From Linanthus parryae (Eukaryota; Streptophyta; Magnoliopsida; Ericales; Polemoniaceae), in assembly GCA_023055425.1 (NCBI GenBank), contig JALGPY010000009.1:54498616-54562615 (forward strand): a DNA stretch of 64,000 bases. The letters are read 5' to 3'. Of the stretch, positions 54,723 to 64,000 are shown in pieces. The notes beneath the pieces are model-generated. The model was not told the origin of the DNA. It did not search any database and was given only the letters and a program-made list of their open reading frames with translations. Position 1 is the first letter of the stretch. The number at the start of each line of letters is the position of its first letter. A program made the translations under genes and the position numbers.

Positions 54723-56756
54723 ATGTCTCAGAGTGCTTTAGTAAAAACAATGTTTCTCTCTCTAGAAAACAGGGGAACAAAAACCATGTTCACCGGCAAT
54801 ATAAATCACAACCGGAAGTCGATCCCACCTCCGTTTGTGCTTAAGATCCAGCCACACGATCGGAATATTTCGTCGGGGCTTTATGCCGGATCCGATTCCG
54901 GCTTCGATTTAAAGGGAAGGGGTTCTTTGAAGAGGCAAAGGGACGCCATTTTCATCCACGGTGAAGCAACAACTCATCATCGGTTCCAGCGACGTTTTCG
55001 TGATTATTCTCCGTGGAACTCGGATGCACCTACTGCGAAAAGAGCAAGAACTGCTCACAAGCGCTCTCGTGTGGGAGAAGATAGTCGAAGCTGTAAACGA
55101 TTTCGAGTAACAGGTTCTTTCGCTCCACCTAGTCTTCAAACTTATTCATCAAAGGTCAGGTATGATTTTGATGAGTTATTGAGTTATCGTTTCACCTCTC
55201 ATGCATCTTCTGAAATCAAAGAAATCTGCAAAACTGTTAATGAGTCTGTGGGTAAGAATTTGTCTGTTTGCAAAAAGTTTCACTTTGTTAACACACAAAA
55301 GAATCAAATCATCTCGGTTGACCAAAATTGGTACTGGAAAGTTTTTTTGGATGAGCATAGACATCAAGATGGATTGAAAGGTACCATTTCCGTTAGATCA
55401 ATTCCATTTCGAGTTTGTTCTAAGAGGCTTCAAAACCATTATCACAAGGAGGTCAATTCTCTGTCTCACTCTAATGAAACAATTTTGGGATCTCAAAAAA
55501 TGGAGATTGGGTCAGATTTAGTTGGGTTTGATTGTGTTTTTGAGGAAGCCCCTGTAGATCTCTCTAATATCCCCTTCGAGGAGTCTGCTGTAACGGTGAC
55601 GGAAAACTTGATCAGTAAACCAGTATTTGTTCCCGTGGGTGCTCCTTGTTTTCCTTTAAGTGGTTGGCGCCCTCCGGACGCTAGTTGTTTGTCTTGTCAT
55701 AAACACCAATTGTCTTGTAATTTCTCATCCACAACTAGATGCACAGAAAAGATGATGTTGGGAAATGGGGGTAAGTATTTAATTACAAACTTCTCACGAA
55801 TTTTAAAAAAGAGGGTTCTGGCACAAGCTAAAAAGATAAAGAAACCTAAAAAGACAAAAGTGAGGAAAAAAGAAAAGAGAGCTTTGGGCTGTGGGTTGCG
55901 TATGAAAGAAGTTGTTTTTGCCCAATCTTCTTGTGCTGCGTTTCTTCTGCGTAGGCACCCTTTGTTGAGGTTGTTAAATCATTTTTTCTTTGTCTTTGTT
56001 TTTGGTAGGTCTGAAGCTATCACCACTTTTAATAATGTAGGTGCTACTGTTTTCTTTTTAAACTATAAGTTAACCAATAGCTTTAACCTATTTTCCTTGT
56101 TCAAGGGGTTTAATCTAGGTAGCATCTTTAATCATATCTTTGGGGAAGTTTATTACTCTAGTGGTCCGATCCTGAACACACTTACTTGCATTTCTAAAAA
56201 TGTTGAAGTTTTCACTGAACAGTCAGTTCACAACTTTTCAGTGGGCAAAATGTATTTTGTTTTTAGTGTAGTTTTGAATAACTATTTCCTTACATATTGC
56301 AGTAGATCTACTTGTCTTAACTTATATTGTGTGTTATTTTATTTTGTCTTTTCCTACCTTTCATTCACTATAGGAATTTGGCACTCTATTCTTAAGTACA
56401 AACCTTCTATTGCCCCTTCAGCTGGACTGGACCCAATTTCTCCTTGCAACTGGCCTGAAAGGAAGACCCTGGCCCAGACCAAACTAAGCCCATTACCTCG
56501 CAAAAAGCCCATACTTTTGCACTCCACTCTCGGGTTGTCCCCTTCTGCTGCGAAAGCTTTAGCTCCCTTCAAAAGAAGGGGACCGCATAATTGGTTTGGG
56601 TCTGATGATATTTTTAAAGTCCTCCAAGCCGAAGATGACCCTGTCTCCCTGCCTGCCCCCCTTTCGTTAAGAAAAAGAGGCAATTTGTTGAGGGAGCTAC
56701 GAGCCAAGATTTCTCTCCCTCTAAGAAGCAAGTCAGATCCTTACTTGAAGGAATAA
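54723..56756 (+). CDS. LINE ORF1 protein, uninterrupted, 677 residues
   Basis: The start is chosen as the ATG just after the LINE 5' end (MSQSALVKTMF). In-frame codons further upstream lie in target DNA. The protein is basic near residues 95-130 (KRARTAHKRSRVG) and has Cys/His residues near 325-345 (CLSCHKHQLSC). A Lys/Arg stretch near 375-395 (KKIKKPKKTKVRKKEKR) is followed by Phe-rich hydrophobic parts near 418-428 and 520-560. A basic tail with RKRGNLLREL closes it. ORF1 products normally bind element RNA. I do not see the DUF4283 fold signature or a CCHC knuckle usual in plant L1 ORF1. The Phe-rich middle may be non-coding sequence that happens to be open, or an intron. Confidence 0.65.
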   Translation: MSQSALVKTMFLSLENRGTKTMFTGNINHNRKSIPPPFVLKIQPHDRNISSGLYAGSDSGFDLKGRGSLKRQRDAIFIHGEATTHHRFQRRFRDYSPWNSDAPTAKRARTAHKRSRVGEDSRSCKRFRVTGSFAPPSLQTYSSKVRYDFDELLSYRFTSHASSEIKEICKTVNESVGKNLSVCKKFHFVNTQKNQIISVDQNWYWKVFLDEHRHQDGLKGTISVRSIPFRVCSKRLQNHYHKEVNSLSHSNETILGSQKMEIGSDLVGFDCVFEEAPVDLSNIPFEESAVTVTENLISKPVFVPVGAPCFPLSGWRPPDASCLSCHKHQLSCNFSSTTRCTEKMMLGNGGKYLITNFSRILKKRVLAQAKKIKKPKKTKVRKKEKRALGCGLRMKEVVFAQSSCAAFLLRRHPLLRLLNHFFFVFVFGRSEAITTFNNVGATVFFLNYKLTNSFNLFSLFKGFNLGSIFNHIFGEVYYSSGPILNTLTCISKNVEVFTEQSVHNFSVGKMYFVFSVVLNNYFLTYCSRSTCLNLYCVLFYFVFSYLSFTIGIWHSILKYKPSIAPSAGLDPISPCNWPERKTLAQTKLSPLPRKKPILLHSTLGLSPSAAKALAPFKRRGPHNWFGSDDIFKVLQAEDDPVSLPAPLSLRKRGNLLRELRAKISLPLRSKSDPYLKE

Positions 56757-56838
56757 TTCATAACTCCTCCCCTAAAGGAACTCTCTCAGCCTATTCAATG
56801 GCTTCCGTGGTTGTCCATAAACAACCACGGCTGTCGCC

Positions 56839-59800
56839 ATGATCATAGGAAGCTGGAACTGCAGAGGTTTGGGTCACCCTCTGACAGTTCATTCAGCGCA
56901 TAAATTGACCATTGACCATAAATTGTCTCTTCTTTTCCTTTCTGAAACGAAGTGTTCAACCCTTGAATGCAGTGTTCTCTTCAAGTCCTGGGGTTTTGAT
57001 TCTACTTGTGGGGTCAGTTCTATTGGCCTTGCTGGTGGCCTTTGCCTGGGATGGAAATTATGTTACTGTCTCTCCTCTAATAGCTACCAAAAATCTTATC
57101 CTGTGTTCCATCTCCTGTGATTTGGGGTTGTTTTCCCTTGCTTGCATTTATGGCTCCCCCTATCTAGAAGAGAGGAAAGACACCTGGATTGCTATAGATT
57201 CCCACCTGGCCTGCATTGATGGCCCTCTTCTTTGTGTTGGGGACTTCAATCAGGTTCTCCACCCAAAATATAAGTGGTGTAGGAAGGACCGATGGTTCCC
57301 AGGTATCAAAGATTTTCGTTCCTTTCTCGGAAATCTCAATCTCTCCGAAATTAATTTCAAAGGACCACATTTCACGTGGACGAACAATAGACCCGATCCC
57401 CATACCACATTTGAAAGGCTTGATAGGGGTTTCCATAACCCGGAATGGGCTCTTAAGTTTCAAGGTTCTTTCCTGCATAACCTCCCCATCATGGGTTCCG
57501 ACCATGGACCTTGCATTTTCCATATTCTTAACTCCTCAAGGCCCAAAGCTAGACGTTTCAATTTTGAGGCATTCTGACTTCACTATCCAGAATGCATCAA
57601 CATTGTCAAAACAACTTGGCAAGGAAATTACTTTGGGTCTTCAGCCTTCCGCTTTGCTGCCAAATGTAAGGTTCTCACAAGAAGCCTTAATGTTTGGCGT
57701 AAAAAGGGCGTCGGTTCGCTCAATAAAAGGATCGCTTCAGCTCAAGATAAGCTTGAGGCTGTTCAATCCTCTCTTGTTAACCCCAGCCTTTTCCCCATGG
57801 AAAGGAATCTGAGGATGGAGCTGGAGGATCTCCTCTCCCAAGAGGAAACTATCTGGTCTCAACGTGCCAAAATCAAGTGGTTGAAGGAAGGAGATAAAAA
57901 TACTCGCTTTTTCCATAAAACTTGTAAGAAAAGAGTTGCAAGGAATAGGATTGAGAGCATTCAGGACTCTTCCGGAAATTGGATAAAGGATCCGAATGGC
58001 CTCTCTGATCTTATTTCTGACCATTTTAAATCCATTTATCTTAAGGCTTCTGGGATCAATAAGGTGGATATTGACAACTGGGATGGGTGGACCCTTCAGT
58101 TCCCTGTTTTGAACGAGCATTGCGTCAATATTCTGGAGACGCCATTCACCTCGGAGGAGATTAAGGAGGCTGCCTTCTCCATTGGACCATAAAAATCCCC
58201 AGGGCCGGATGGGTTACCAGGAGTTTTCTTCCACAAAAACTGGGAAATTGTTGGCCCATCGGTTGAAGAAGTGGTTCACTCTTTTCTTCATAGGGGTTTT
58301 CTCCTTAAGGAATTTAATTATTCCTTTCTTACTCTTATCCCTAAAACCCCCAACCCTGTGAAGCCGAGTGATCTTCGGCCGATCAGCCTCTGTTCGTTCA
58401 TGAACAAAATCATCTCAAAAATCCTTGCTAATAGAATTAAGTCGGTTCTCCCCTTCATCATCTCTGACGAGCAAAATGCCTTTTTCCCTGGCCGTCTCAT
58501 TTCTGACAGCACCCTGCTCGCTAACGAGTTATTTGCTAAGATTAAGAACACCAACAGTGGTAACACTCATCTTGGTGCCCTTAAACTTGATATGAGCAAA
58601 GCTTTCGACAGGGTTAACTGGTACTTCCTCGAGAAAGTCCTGAGGAGAATGGGATTCCCTGAGAAATGGGTAACCCTTATCCTTCAATGTGTCACCACGG
58701 TCTCCTTCTCAGTTCTGGTTAACGGGCAGCCCGGAAAAAGAATTTATCCTAAAGCAGGGCTTAGACAAGGAGACCCCCTTTCCCCCTACCTCTTCATTAT
58801 CTTTCTCGAAGCCCTCTCGGTCTACCTAAGAAACCTCAATTTCTCTGGTGCTTGCCCTGGTATTAGCCTCAGCAGAGGGGGCCTGAAACTCTCACATTTG
58901 TTCTTCGCGGATGATTGCCTCATTTTTTTGCAACCTTCTCTATCCAGTTGTGCCGCCCTTGGCTCAGCCTTGGATTCTTTCTGTAGGGTTTCAGGGCAAG
59001 GACATCAACAGGAACAAATCTTCTCTCGTCCTAAGCCCAAATGTCCCGAAGAATCTCGGAGATATATTCAGTAACTTTCTTGAGGTGAGCATAGAAGATT
59101 CTAACTCCTCCTACCTTGGCCTCCCCATCGTGAAAGGGGAAAAAAGGAAGGATATTTTTAGTTTTACTAGGGAAGCGGTCTCCACTAGGCTTGAAGGTTG
59201 GAAAGGGAAGTACCTCAATGAGGCCGGGAGGCTTATCCTCTCAAAATCTGTTTTATCTGCCCTTCCCACCTATGTGTGTTCTTCCTTCAGGCTCCCATCT
59301 ACCCTCAATAATGAAATCTCAAACCAGATTCTGAAATTTTGGTGGAACCCTGATAAAAAAGCCCCTCTAAGACTAATTCCAGACGAGGTTCTTAATCTCT
59401 CAAAATCAAGAGGCGGTCTTGGTCTTAGAAATATCAACAGGATGAATCAAGCTCTTCTACCTAACAAAGCTTGGAGAATTCTTAAATTCCCTAACCTGCT
59501 TGTCTCCAAGATTTTACTCCACAGATACTGCAGGAAAAAGTCTTTTTTGGACACGGGTTGTCCTAGTAACGCCTCATGGGCTTGGAAAAGTGTTATGTAT
59601 GGCAGGGAACTTATCAGAAAAGGTTATAGTTGGCATATCGGTTGTGGAAACAATGTCAACATTTTGAATGATAAATGGATTCCTGGCCTCAAAGACCCAC
59701 TTTCGAAGATGCTTGGCACAATCGATCTTAACCCAGAAGCAAAGGTGAATGAATGGATTGAAATCATCGACAACAAGCAATGTTGGAAGACTCAAGTCAT

Positions 59801-60908
59801 TAGAGCTTTGGTTCCGGATTTTATTGCTTTTAGAATTCTGGCTATCCAGCTTCCAGCCTCCCCGGAAAGTGATAAGATAATTTGGCCTTTTACTAGATTC
59901 GGAAATTACACAACAAAGTCAGGATACAACTTTATTCAAGAAGATAATACCCATAATTTTTATCCTGCTGGCCACTTTCTCCTGGATCAGTGGCCCCTGA
60001 TGTCTGATGGTAACTGGGGAAAGATTTGGGGTTTACGAATTCCTGAAAAATGGAAAACTTTCCTCTGGAAATGTGCTCATCAGAAACTTCCGACCAGACA
60101 TCTCCTCAGTCGCAGATTTTGTACAGCTACAAATGCCTGCCCGGTTTGTGACAATAATGAAGAAACTCTTAAGCACCTCTTCTTCGATTGTCCTGCTGTC
60201 TTTCCACTCTGGAGGCCTGAGGTCTTTGTGCCTAACATCAATTCAAATTTCGAAGATAACCTGTGGGTTATCGTTCGTTCAAACAATCTTCATGCTGTTC
60301 ACACTCTTTGGAGCATTTGGAGAGGCCGATGCGGTTTGGTTTTCAGCAATAAAGCCTTCTCGATCGACGCTATTCGGGCTGCTATGGAGAATGAATGGGT
60401 GCTCATTACTCGTAGTAACGATAAGCCCTCTTCCATTCTTTCAACTCCCTCTCTTGGTCCAAGCTCTACTGTGTTGGTTGACAACATTGAGGGTGTCAAA
60501 AGGAACCCCCCTTTGAACATCTCGGTGGATGGCTCCTGGAATCCTAACTCTTTCTTTTCTAGCTTTGGGCTCCACACCCATGGAGTGGATGGTTCTCCCT
60601 AGATTATAGGAAAGAAATGTGTCGCCTCAAGTGCTCAACAAGCCGAACTCCTTGCTGTTGAGCATGCTATTAACTTTGTCATTCATCATAACATAAGGTC
60701 CATTAACATTAATACTGATTGTGCTGCTATCTTGTCTTTTCTTCAGGGCACCTCCAGCCCCCCCTTTCAGGATGAGCCAGTTGTTAGCAGGATTAGAGAT
60801 GCGTCGAAGCGTCTGTTGTTCTGCAGTGTCTCCAAGGTTAATCGGATCATGGTAGTTGTCGCACATAAAGCTGCCAAGTGTTCTCTTTTGGATAACCACC
60901 CGTTGTAG
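56839..60908 (+). pseudogene. LINE ORF2 (endonuclease-reverse transcriptase-RNase H), disrupted
   Basis: Reads as one protein only across defects. The endonuclease begins at 56839 (IIGSWNCRGLG, LLFLSETK), shifts frame near 57050-57090, and continues with CVGDFNQVL and MGSDHGP. There is a TGA at 57575-57577 where Trp is expected and a TAA at 58190-58192 inside SIGP-stop-KSPGPDG. The reverse transcriptase has LRPISLCSFMNKIISKILA, KLDMSKAFDRVNW, GLRQGDPLSPYLF and FADDCLIF. A further frameshift lies near 58995-59005. A zinc-binding RT-linked domain follows (WGLRIPEKWKTFLWKCAHQ, ACPVCDNNEETLKHLFFDCP). An RNase H-like end (LNISVDGSWN) is broken by TAG at 60600-60602 and continues (AQQAELLAVEHAI, INIDTDCAA) to TAG at 60906-60908. 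Confidence 0.9.
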
Positions 60909-61107
60909 TTTTTTTGTGGAAGTTTGTTGTAGTTTGTAGCTTTAGTCTTTCCTAGTTTGTTGTAGTTTATTGTAGCTTGTCCCTTGTGGTTTGTAGTTTC
61001 TTTTTTCGTCTGTTGTTCCAGCTTGTTGTGGCTCTTTCTTTACTGTCTTTGGCCTATGTGGTCTGTTCCATGTACTTGACGTTTCTTTTCTATGTGAGGG
61101 TGACTCT

Positions 61108-61114
61108 TTCATCA

Positions 61115-61150
<36 letters not shown>
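61108..61150 (+). repeat. Poly(A) tail of the LINE
   Basis: About 43 A after TTTCATCAC, directly joined to the 3' TSD copy. The exact border inside the A run is ambiguous. Confidence 0.9.
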
Positions 61151-61155
<5 letters not shown>

Positions 61156-61166
61156 AGACTGGGGGG

Positions 61167-61424
61167 CCTCTCGGCTCCGAACCGGTCCGGATCACTTTCC
61201 TCCCCAACAGCCCGACCCCCTCTAAGCAGCCCATCGCGCCCCATGCTAGCCCGGACCGATCTTTTGACACCTTGACATCTAATGGCCCGAGTAGAAGCTA
61301 GTGGTGATAGACAAGAGGAAAGTGAACTATTTGCTCATTGGTGATGACCTGTAAGATAAAGCTCAAGGGAGCTGGAGCCGAGCCTACAATATGCTCCAGA
61401 GACCTGAGTACGAGCCTTTCAAAA

Positions 61425-61455
<31 letters not shown>

Positions 61456-61890
61456 CGAGTATGAGCCAGGCGATATTCAGACTCACTCCCGCATCCGAAG
61501 GTTCTGAATTCCCCTCGCAGATACAAGAAAAATCTATTTATAACGAGAATATAATTAACCGTGTTGCCAGAATTGACCTCGTATTAGTTGCATCTAACAA
61601 AAGACACCCATTCAGTCTCTCATCATCTCCCAATAGATATGATACCGAACAAAAAGGTTCTAACTAAACACAGTTTTTTCTCAGTTTGCTGTCATCAATG
61701 TAATACTAGTAGTTACAAATAATGTGCATATGAACCACACAAAAACGACGCAGACAATGCCGTGAAGACCTGCAAATCTCTGGAAAGTCATTCAAAACAA
61801 GACCGGTAGAAGAAGGGTCTGCGCCGAGGCCATATTGCCTAGTAGAGGAAAGAAAGCAAATGTGTACCATCCCTCGCTTCATCGCTCGCG
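61167..61890. other. Intergenic between the LINE and AXR1
   Basis: Contains the right part of the C-rich target DNA, an A21-(CA)8 compound repeat at 61420-61456 flanked by GAGTACGAGCC and GAGTATGAGCC, and probably the AXR1 3' UTR (about 61700-61890, minus strand). No separate gene seen. Confidence 0.45.
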
Positions 61891-64000
61891 CTATGATGAC
61901 AGGAGCTGTGACTTGTGATCGACGCCATTGAAGATAAAAGTTCCAGTCATGGGAACAAACTGCTTCGTGATGAGCTGTTTTTTAGGACAAGAATGAGACA
62001 ACAAGTGACTTCCTTATTATCATCACATCATATCGGGAAAATTTAGCCAATAAATGAGGGATGAGATAGCAAAATGCAAACCTTAATGACTTCCTGAGAT
62101 GCAATTCCTCCGATTAAGGCAGCCACTGCGTGAAGCTCCGCCGCGCCGTATCGACACATCTCGTTAATAAGATCCTCGATTGGGCCGTTGACACCCAAGT
62201 CGTTAAGTAGTGCAACAGCTGTAGATTTTAATCGCGATATATCATCGTTCATTTCCCTGAAGGTACATTATTGGTCAGATACTAGAAATATTAGGGTTAC
62301 AAAGAATAAAACTTGGTATTTATTTGGTAAGAATGATCACCCGTCACACTGGCCGGGGAAGCTGTTGTAGTTTGCAGCAAACCGATCAACAGCTCGAAGA
62401 AGAATGTAGAATCCGACAGCCATGCTGCTAAAACATATGGTAGAAGATTCAGATAATAACAGTTCAATATCAGAAGAGAAAATGTCCGGCACAAGCAGAA
62501 CATCAATTCATTCACTATTCAGTTGTTGTAATCGCAATACAAAATTTAGAAAGAAAAATGAAAGCGGGTCCAGTTTCAGCATACAGAATGATTGGTATAT
62601 AAAAACAATATAAACTTCTTATCGATTTAAATGTGCGAGAGTAACAGATCTGCCACAATCACGGAGATAGATTAGTAACCATCTTCTCAACAACTGAATG
62701 TCGTGGAGAAATCTCCAATTTATCACCAATTCGCCACCATAGCATGTAAGAGCTAACCAAGTCACCTTAGCAAGAAATCAATATGCCTAGTGTCTGTATA
62801 CCCCAAACACTAATACTAGTTCCAAGTCTCGAGATATATAAAAATGTTGGTTTCTCCGACAGTTAAAATAGTTTATCAATGTAAATAAAACTCCCGAGGT
62901 GAATACTTGACTTTGTAATTTTGTATCAACTTGACGAATACTCTGACAAGCTTGTACAAGAATCACAAATTCCTGACATTTCCATTAACATCTATCTGTA
63001 GAATAACTGTTGGTGGTAGTATACCTGTAATCTTCGTCAGTTATATACCTTTGCAATTCCGCTTGAGATGGAGAGCTAAACTCATCCTCCAACAGACGGT
63101 ACCTGCATACCTAAAATGTCGAAACCATGATATTTGTCGTTAGATAAGTATTTCAGAACTGTGACAATAATAAATGAGTTTAATCCATTAGAAACTACAA
63201 CAATGCAGCTTATGAAATGTTACTGATGATCCATCACAGCAGTTGACCTCCTACTATGGTAGCACAATATGTTTCACAAGTTAACACGCAAACGCATTTG
63301 ACAGTATATCTGTTCACGGGGGACGTTTCACAGGGATTCCAGTTTCTCTAGGTCCTACAACCTCCAAGCTGAAAAGTAGATGGTCTAACAGAGAGCAATA
63401 ACAGTGGAGGAATCAAGAGGGCCAGAAGTGTTGTACAGATAAGCACAATACACCCGGGAGCTAAATGAATATGGAGCCTATCCAAATATAAGCGGAGTGA
63501 GGTGAGTTCAAAATTCAGAAAACTCTAATGAGTCTTGATCATATAAAAACTACTTGTCCCACAGAAGAACGAGACAGGCATTGAAAATCCGTTCAACCAG
63601 CTTTTACGCAATTAAGAGTACTTTCACTGAATTTCTCTCCCCATATGTAGGGCGAAGTTTCAGATATTGACATTACTTCGTTTAAACAGAAAAACAATAA
63701 TCTGAGAATATATATATATATATATACATATATATATGTATATGTATATGTATATGTATATGCTTCAATATCAAACTAGGAGCTGTGGAAAAAACAATCA
63801 TGAGAATAAAACCATATAAATTTCTATGCATGGATTAGCCTGCACGTTAATTCAGGGAGAAAAATGCCATCAACTAAATGCACTTACTGCGAGCTTTCTG
63901 GCATTTTTGCAGAAGCTTTTTATGGTAGCCTTAGATATGCTGTCTGGATCTTTACCAATTTTCTTTAGAATATTTCTGACCCGTTGCTCAATGACCAAAA
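61891..64000 (-). CDS. AXR1: NEDD8-activating enzyme E1 regulatory subunit AXR1, C-terminal part
   Basis: AXR1 pairs with ECR1 to activate NEDD8/RUB, which then modifies cullins. It is needed for SCF activity and auxin response (known for the family). Five exons are readable on the minus strand: 64000-63888 (partial, open at the window edge), 63110-63025, 62424-62341, 62256-62082 and 61974-61891, all with GT-AG borders. They give 179 residues to the TGA-equivalent stop TAG at 61891-61893. Landmarks in order are VRNILKKIGKDPDSIS, IKSFCKNARKLAVCRYRLLE, YITDEDYSMAVGFYILLRAV, DRFAANYNSFPGQCDGEM, DISRLKSTAVALLNDLGVNG, EDLINEMCRYGAAELHAVAA, IGGIASQEVIK and FVPMTGTFIFNGVDHKSQLL. No frameshift is seen, so the visible part looks functional. 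The ThiF-like N-terminal half lies outside the window. The paralogue AXL1 cannot be excluded. Confidence 0.93.
62425..63024 (-). other. Intron of AXR1
   Basis: Bounded by ACAG|GTATAC (donor, 63024) and TTTTAGCAG (acceptor, before 62424). AT-rich, no repeats recognised. Confidence 0.6.
63111..63887 (-). other. Intron of AXR1 with an AT microsatellite
   Basis: Donor GCA|GTAAGTG at 63887 and acceptor CATTTTAG before 63110. Using this acceptor rather than the CAG eight bases downstream restores the frame (VCRYRL). The TATATA/GTATAT repeat at 63707-63762 lies in it. Confidence 0.65.
63707..63762. repeat. (TA)n / (GTATAT)n microsatellite
   Basis: About 20 TA-type units followed by four GTATAT units. 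Confidence 0.9.

Larger units (their letters stand above)
54701..61166 (+). mobile_element. L1-type LINE with 16-bp TSD and poly(A) tail
   Basis: The target duplication AAACCAGACTGGGGGG is at 54701-54716 and 61151-61166. The element is 54717-61150 and ends in about 43 A. ORF1 (54723-56756) is followed by ORF2 (56839-60908), which carries AP-endonuclease, reverse transcriptase, zinc-binding and RNase H parts, the layout of plant L1 elements. The perfect TSD and long A-tail indicate a fairly recent, probably full-length insertion, yet ORF2 is broken. Confidence 0.95.

Noticed and set aside
61410..61470. Retroposon made only of an A-tail, flanked by GAGTACGAGCC/GAGTATGAGCC
   Set aside because: The repeats are short and imperfect and there is no body; a compound microsatellite is the simpler explanation.

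Overview
This window looks like a chromosomal segment of a dicot plant. Three split genes with GT-AG introns carry plant-specific proteins, a plant microRNA gene (MIR171) is present, and the rest is AT-rich DNA packed with plant-type transposable elements (Ty1/copia and Ty3/gypsy LTRs, L1-type LINE, MULEs, hAT-like, PIF/Harbinger-like and Stowaway-like elements, tRNA-derived SINEs). No species can be named from the sequence alone.

Layout. 1-685 is the start of a minus-strand gypsy-type LTR. 710-8273 is a complete but decayed Ty1/copia element with LTRs, primer site, polypurine tract and a perfect 5-bp target duplication. 8.3-12.3 kb is repeat-rich intergenic DNA. 12.36-12.74 kb is a MIR171 gene with a spliced 5' leader. 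13,062-14,388 is a MULE with 9-bp TSD. 15,116-15,384 is a small retroposon with an A-tail and TSD. 16,464-21,642 (minus) is a beta-1,3-galactosyltransferase gene of ten readable exons whose last exon is missing. 23,145-24,246 is a large palindrome made of two head-to-head LTR+primer-site units. 27,060-30,341 is a 3.3-kb Pack-MULE carrying a fragment of an RNA-binding-protein gene, a hAT-like MITE and a gypsy-type LTR. 30.7-38.6 kb is intergenic with MITEs, SINEs and a cluster of five CACGTG boxes.

38,896-53,315 (plus) is a 13-exon gene for an RRP6L3/EXD2-like 3'-5' exonuclease (998 aa). Its 7.1-kb fifth intron holds LTR remnants, a hAT-in-MULE nest and an interrupted tandem duplication. Immediately downstream lies a 6.4-kb L1-type LINE (54,717-61,150) with a 16-bp TSD, an uninterrupted ORF1 and a broken ORF2. 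The right end (61,891-64,000, minus) holds the last five exons of AXR1, the regulatory subunit of the NEDD8-activating E1.

The host genes are unrelated in function (cell-wall/AGP glycosylation, RNA or DNA end processing, neddylation, and post-transcriptional control of HAM/SCL6 GRAS factors). There is no operon-like organisation. What unifies the window is transposon activity: nested insertions, gene-fragment capture, inward promoters in MULEs and inverted LTRs that could give double-stranded RNA.
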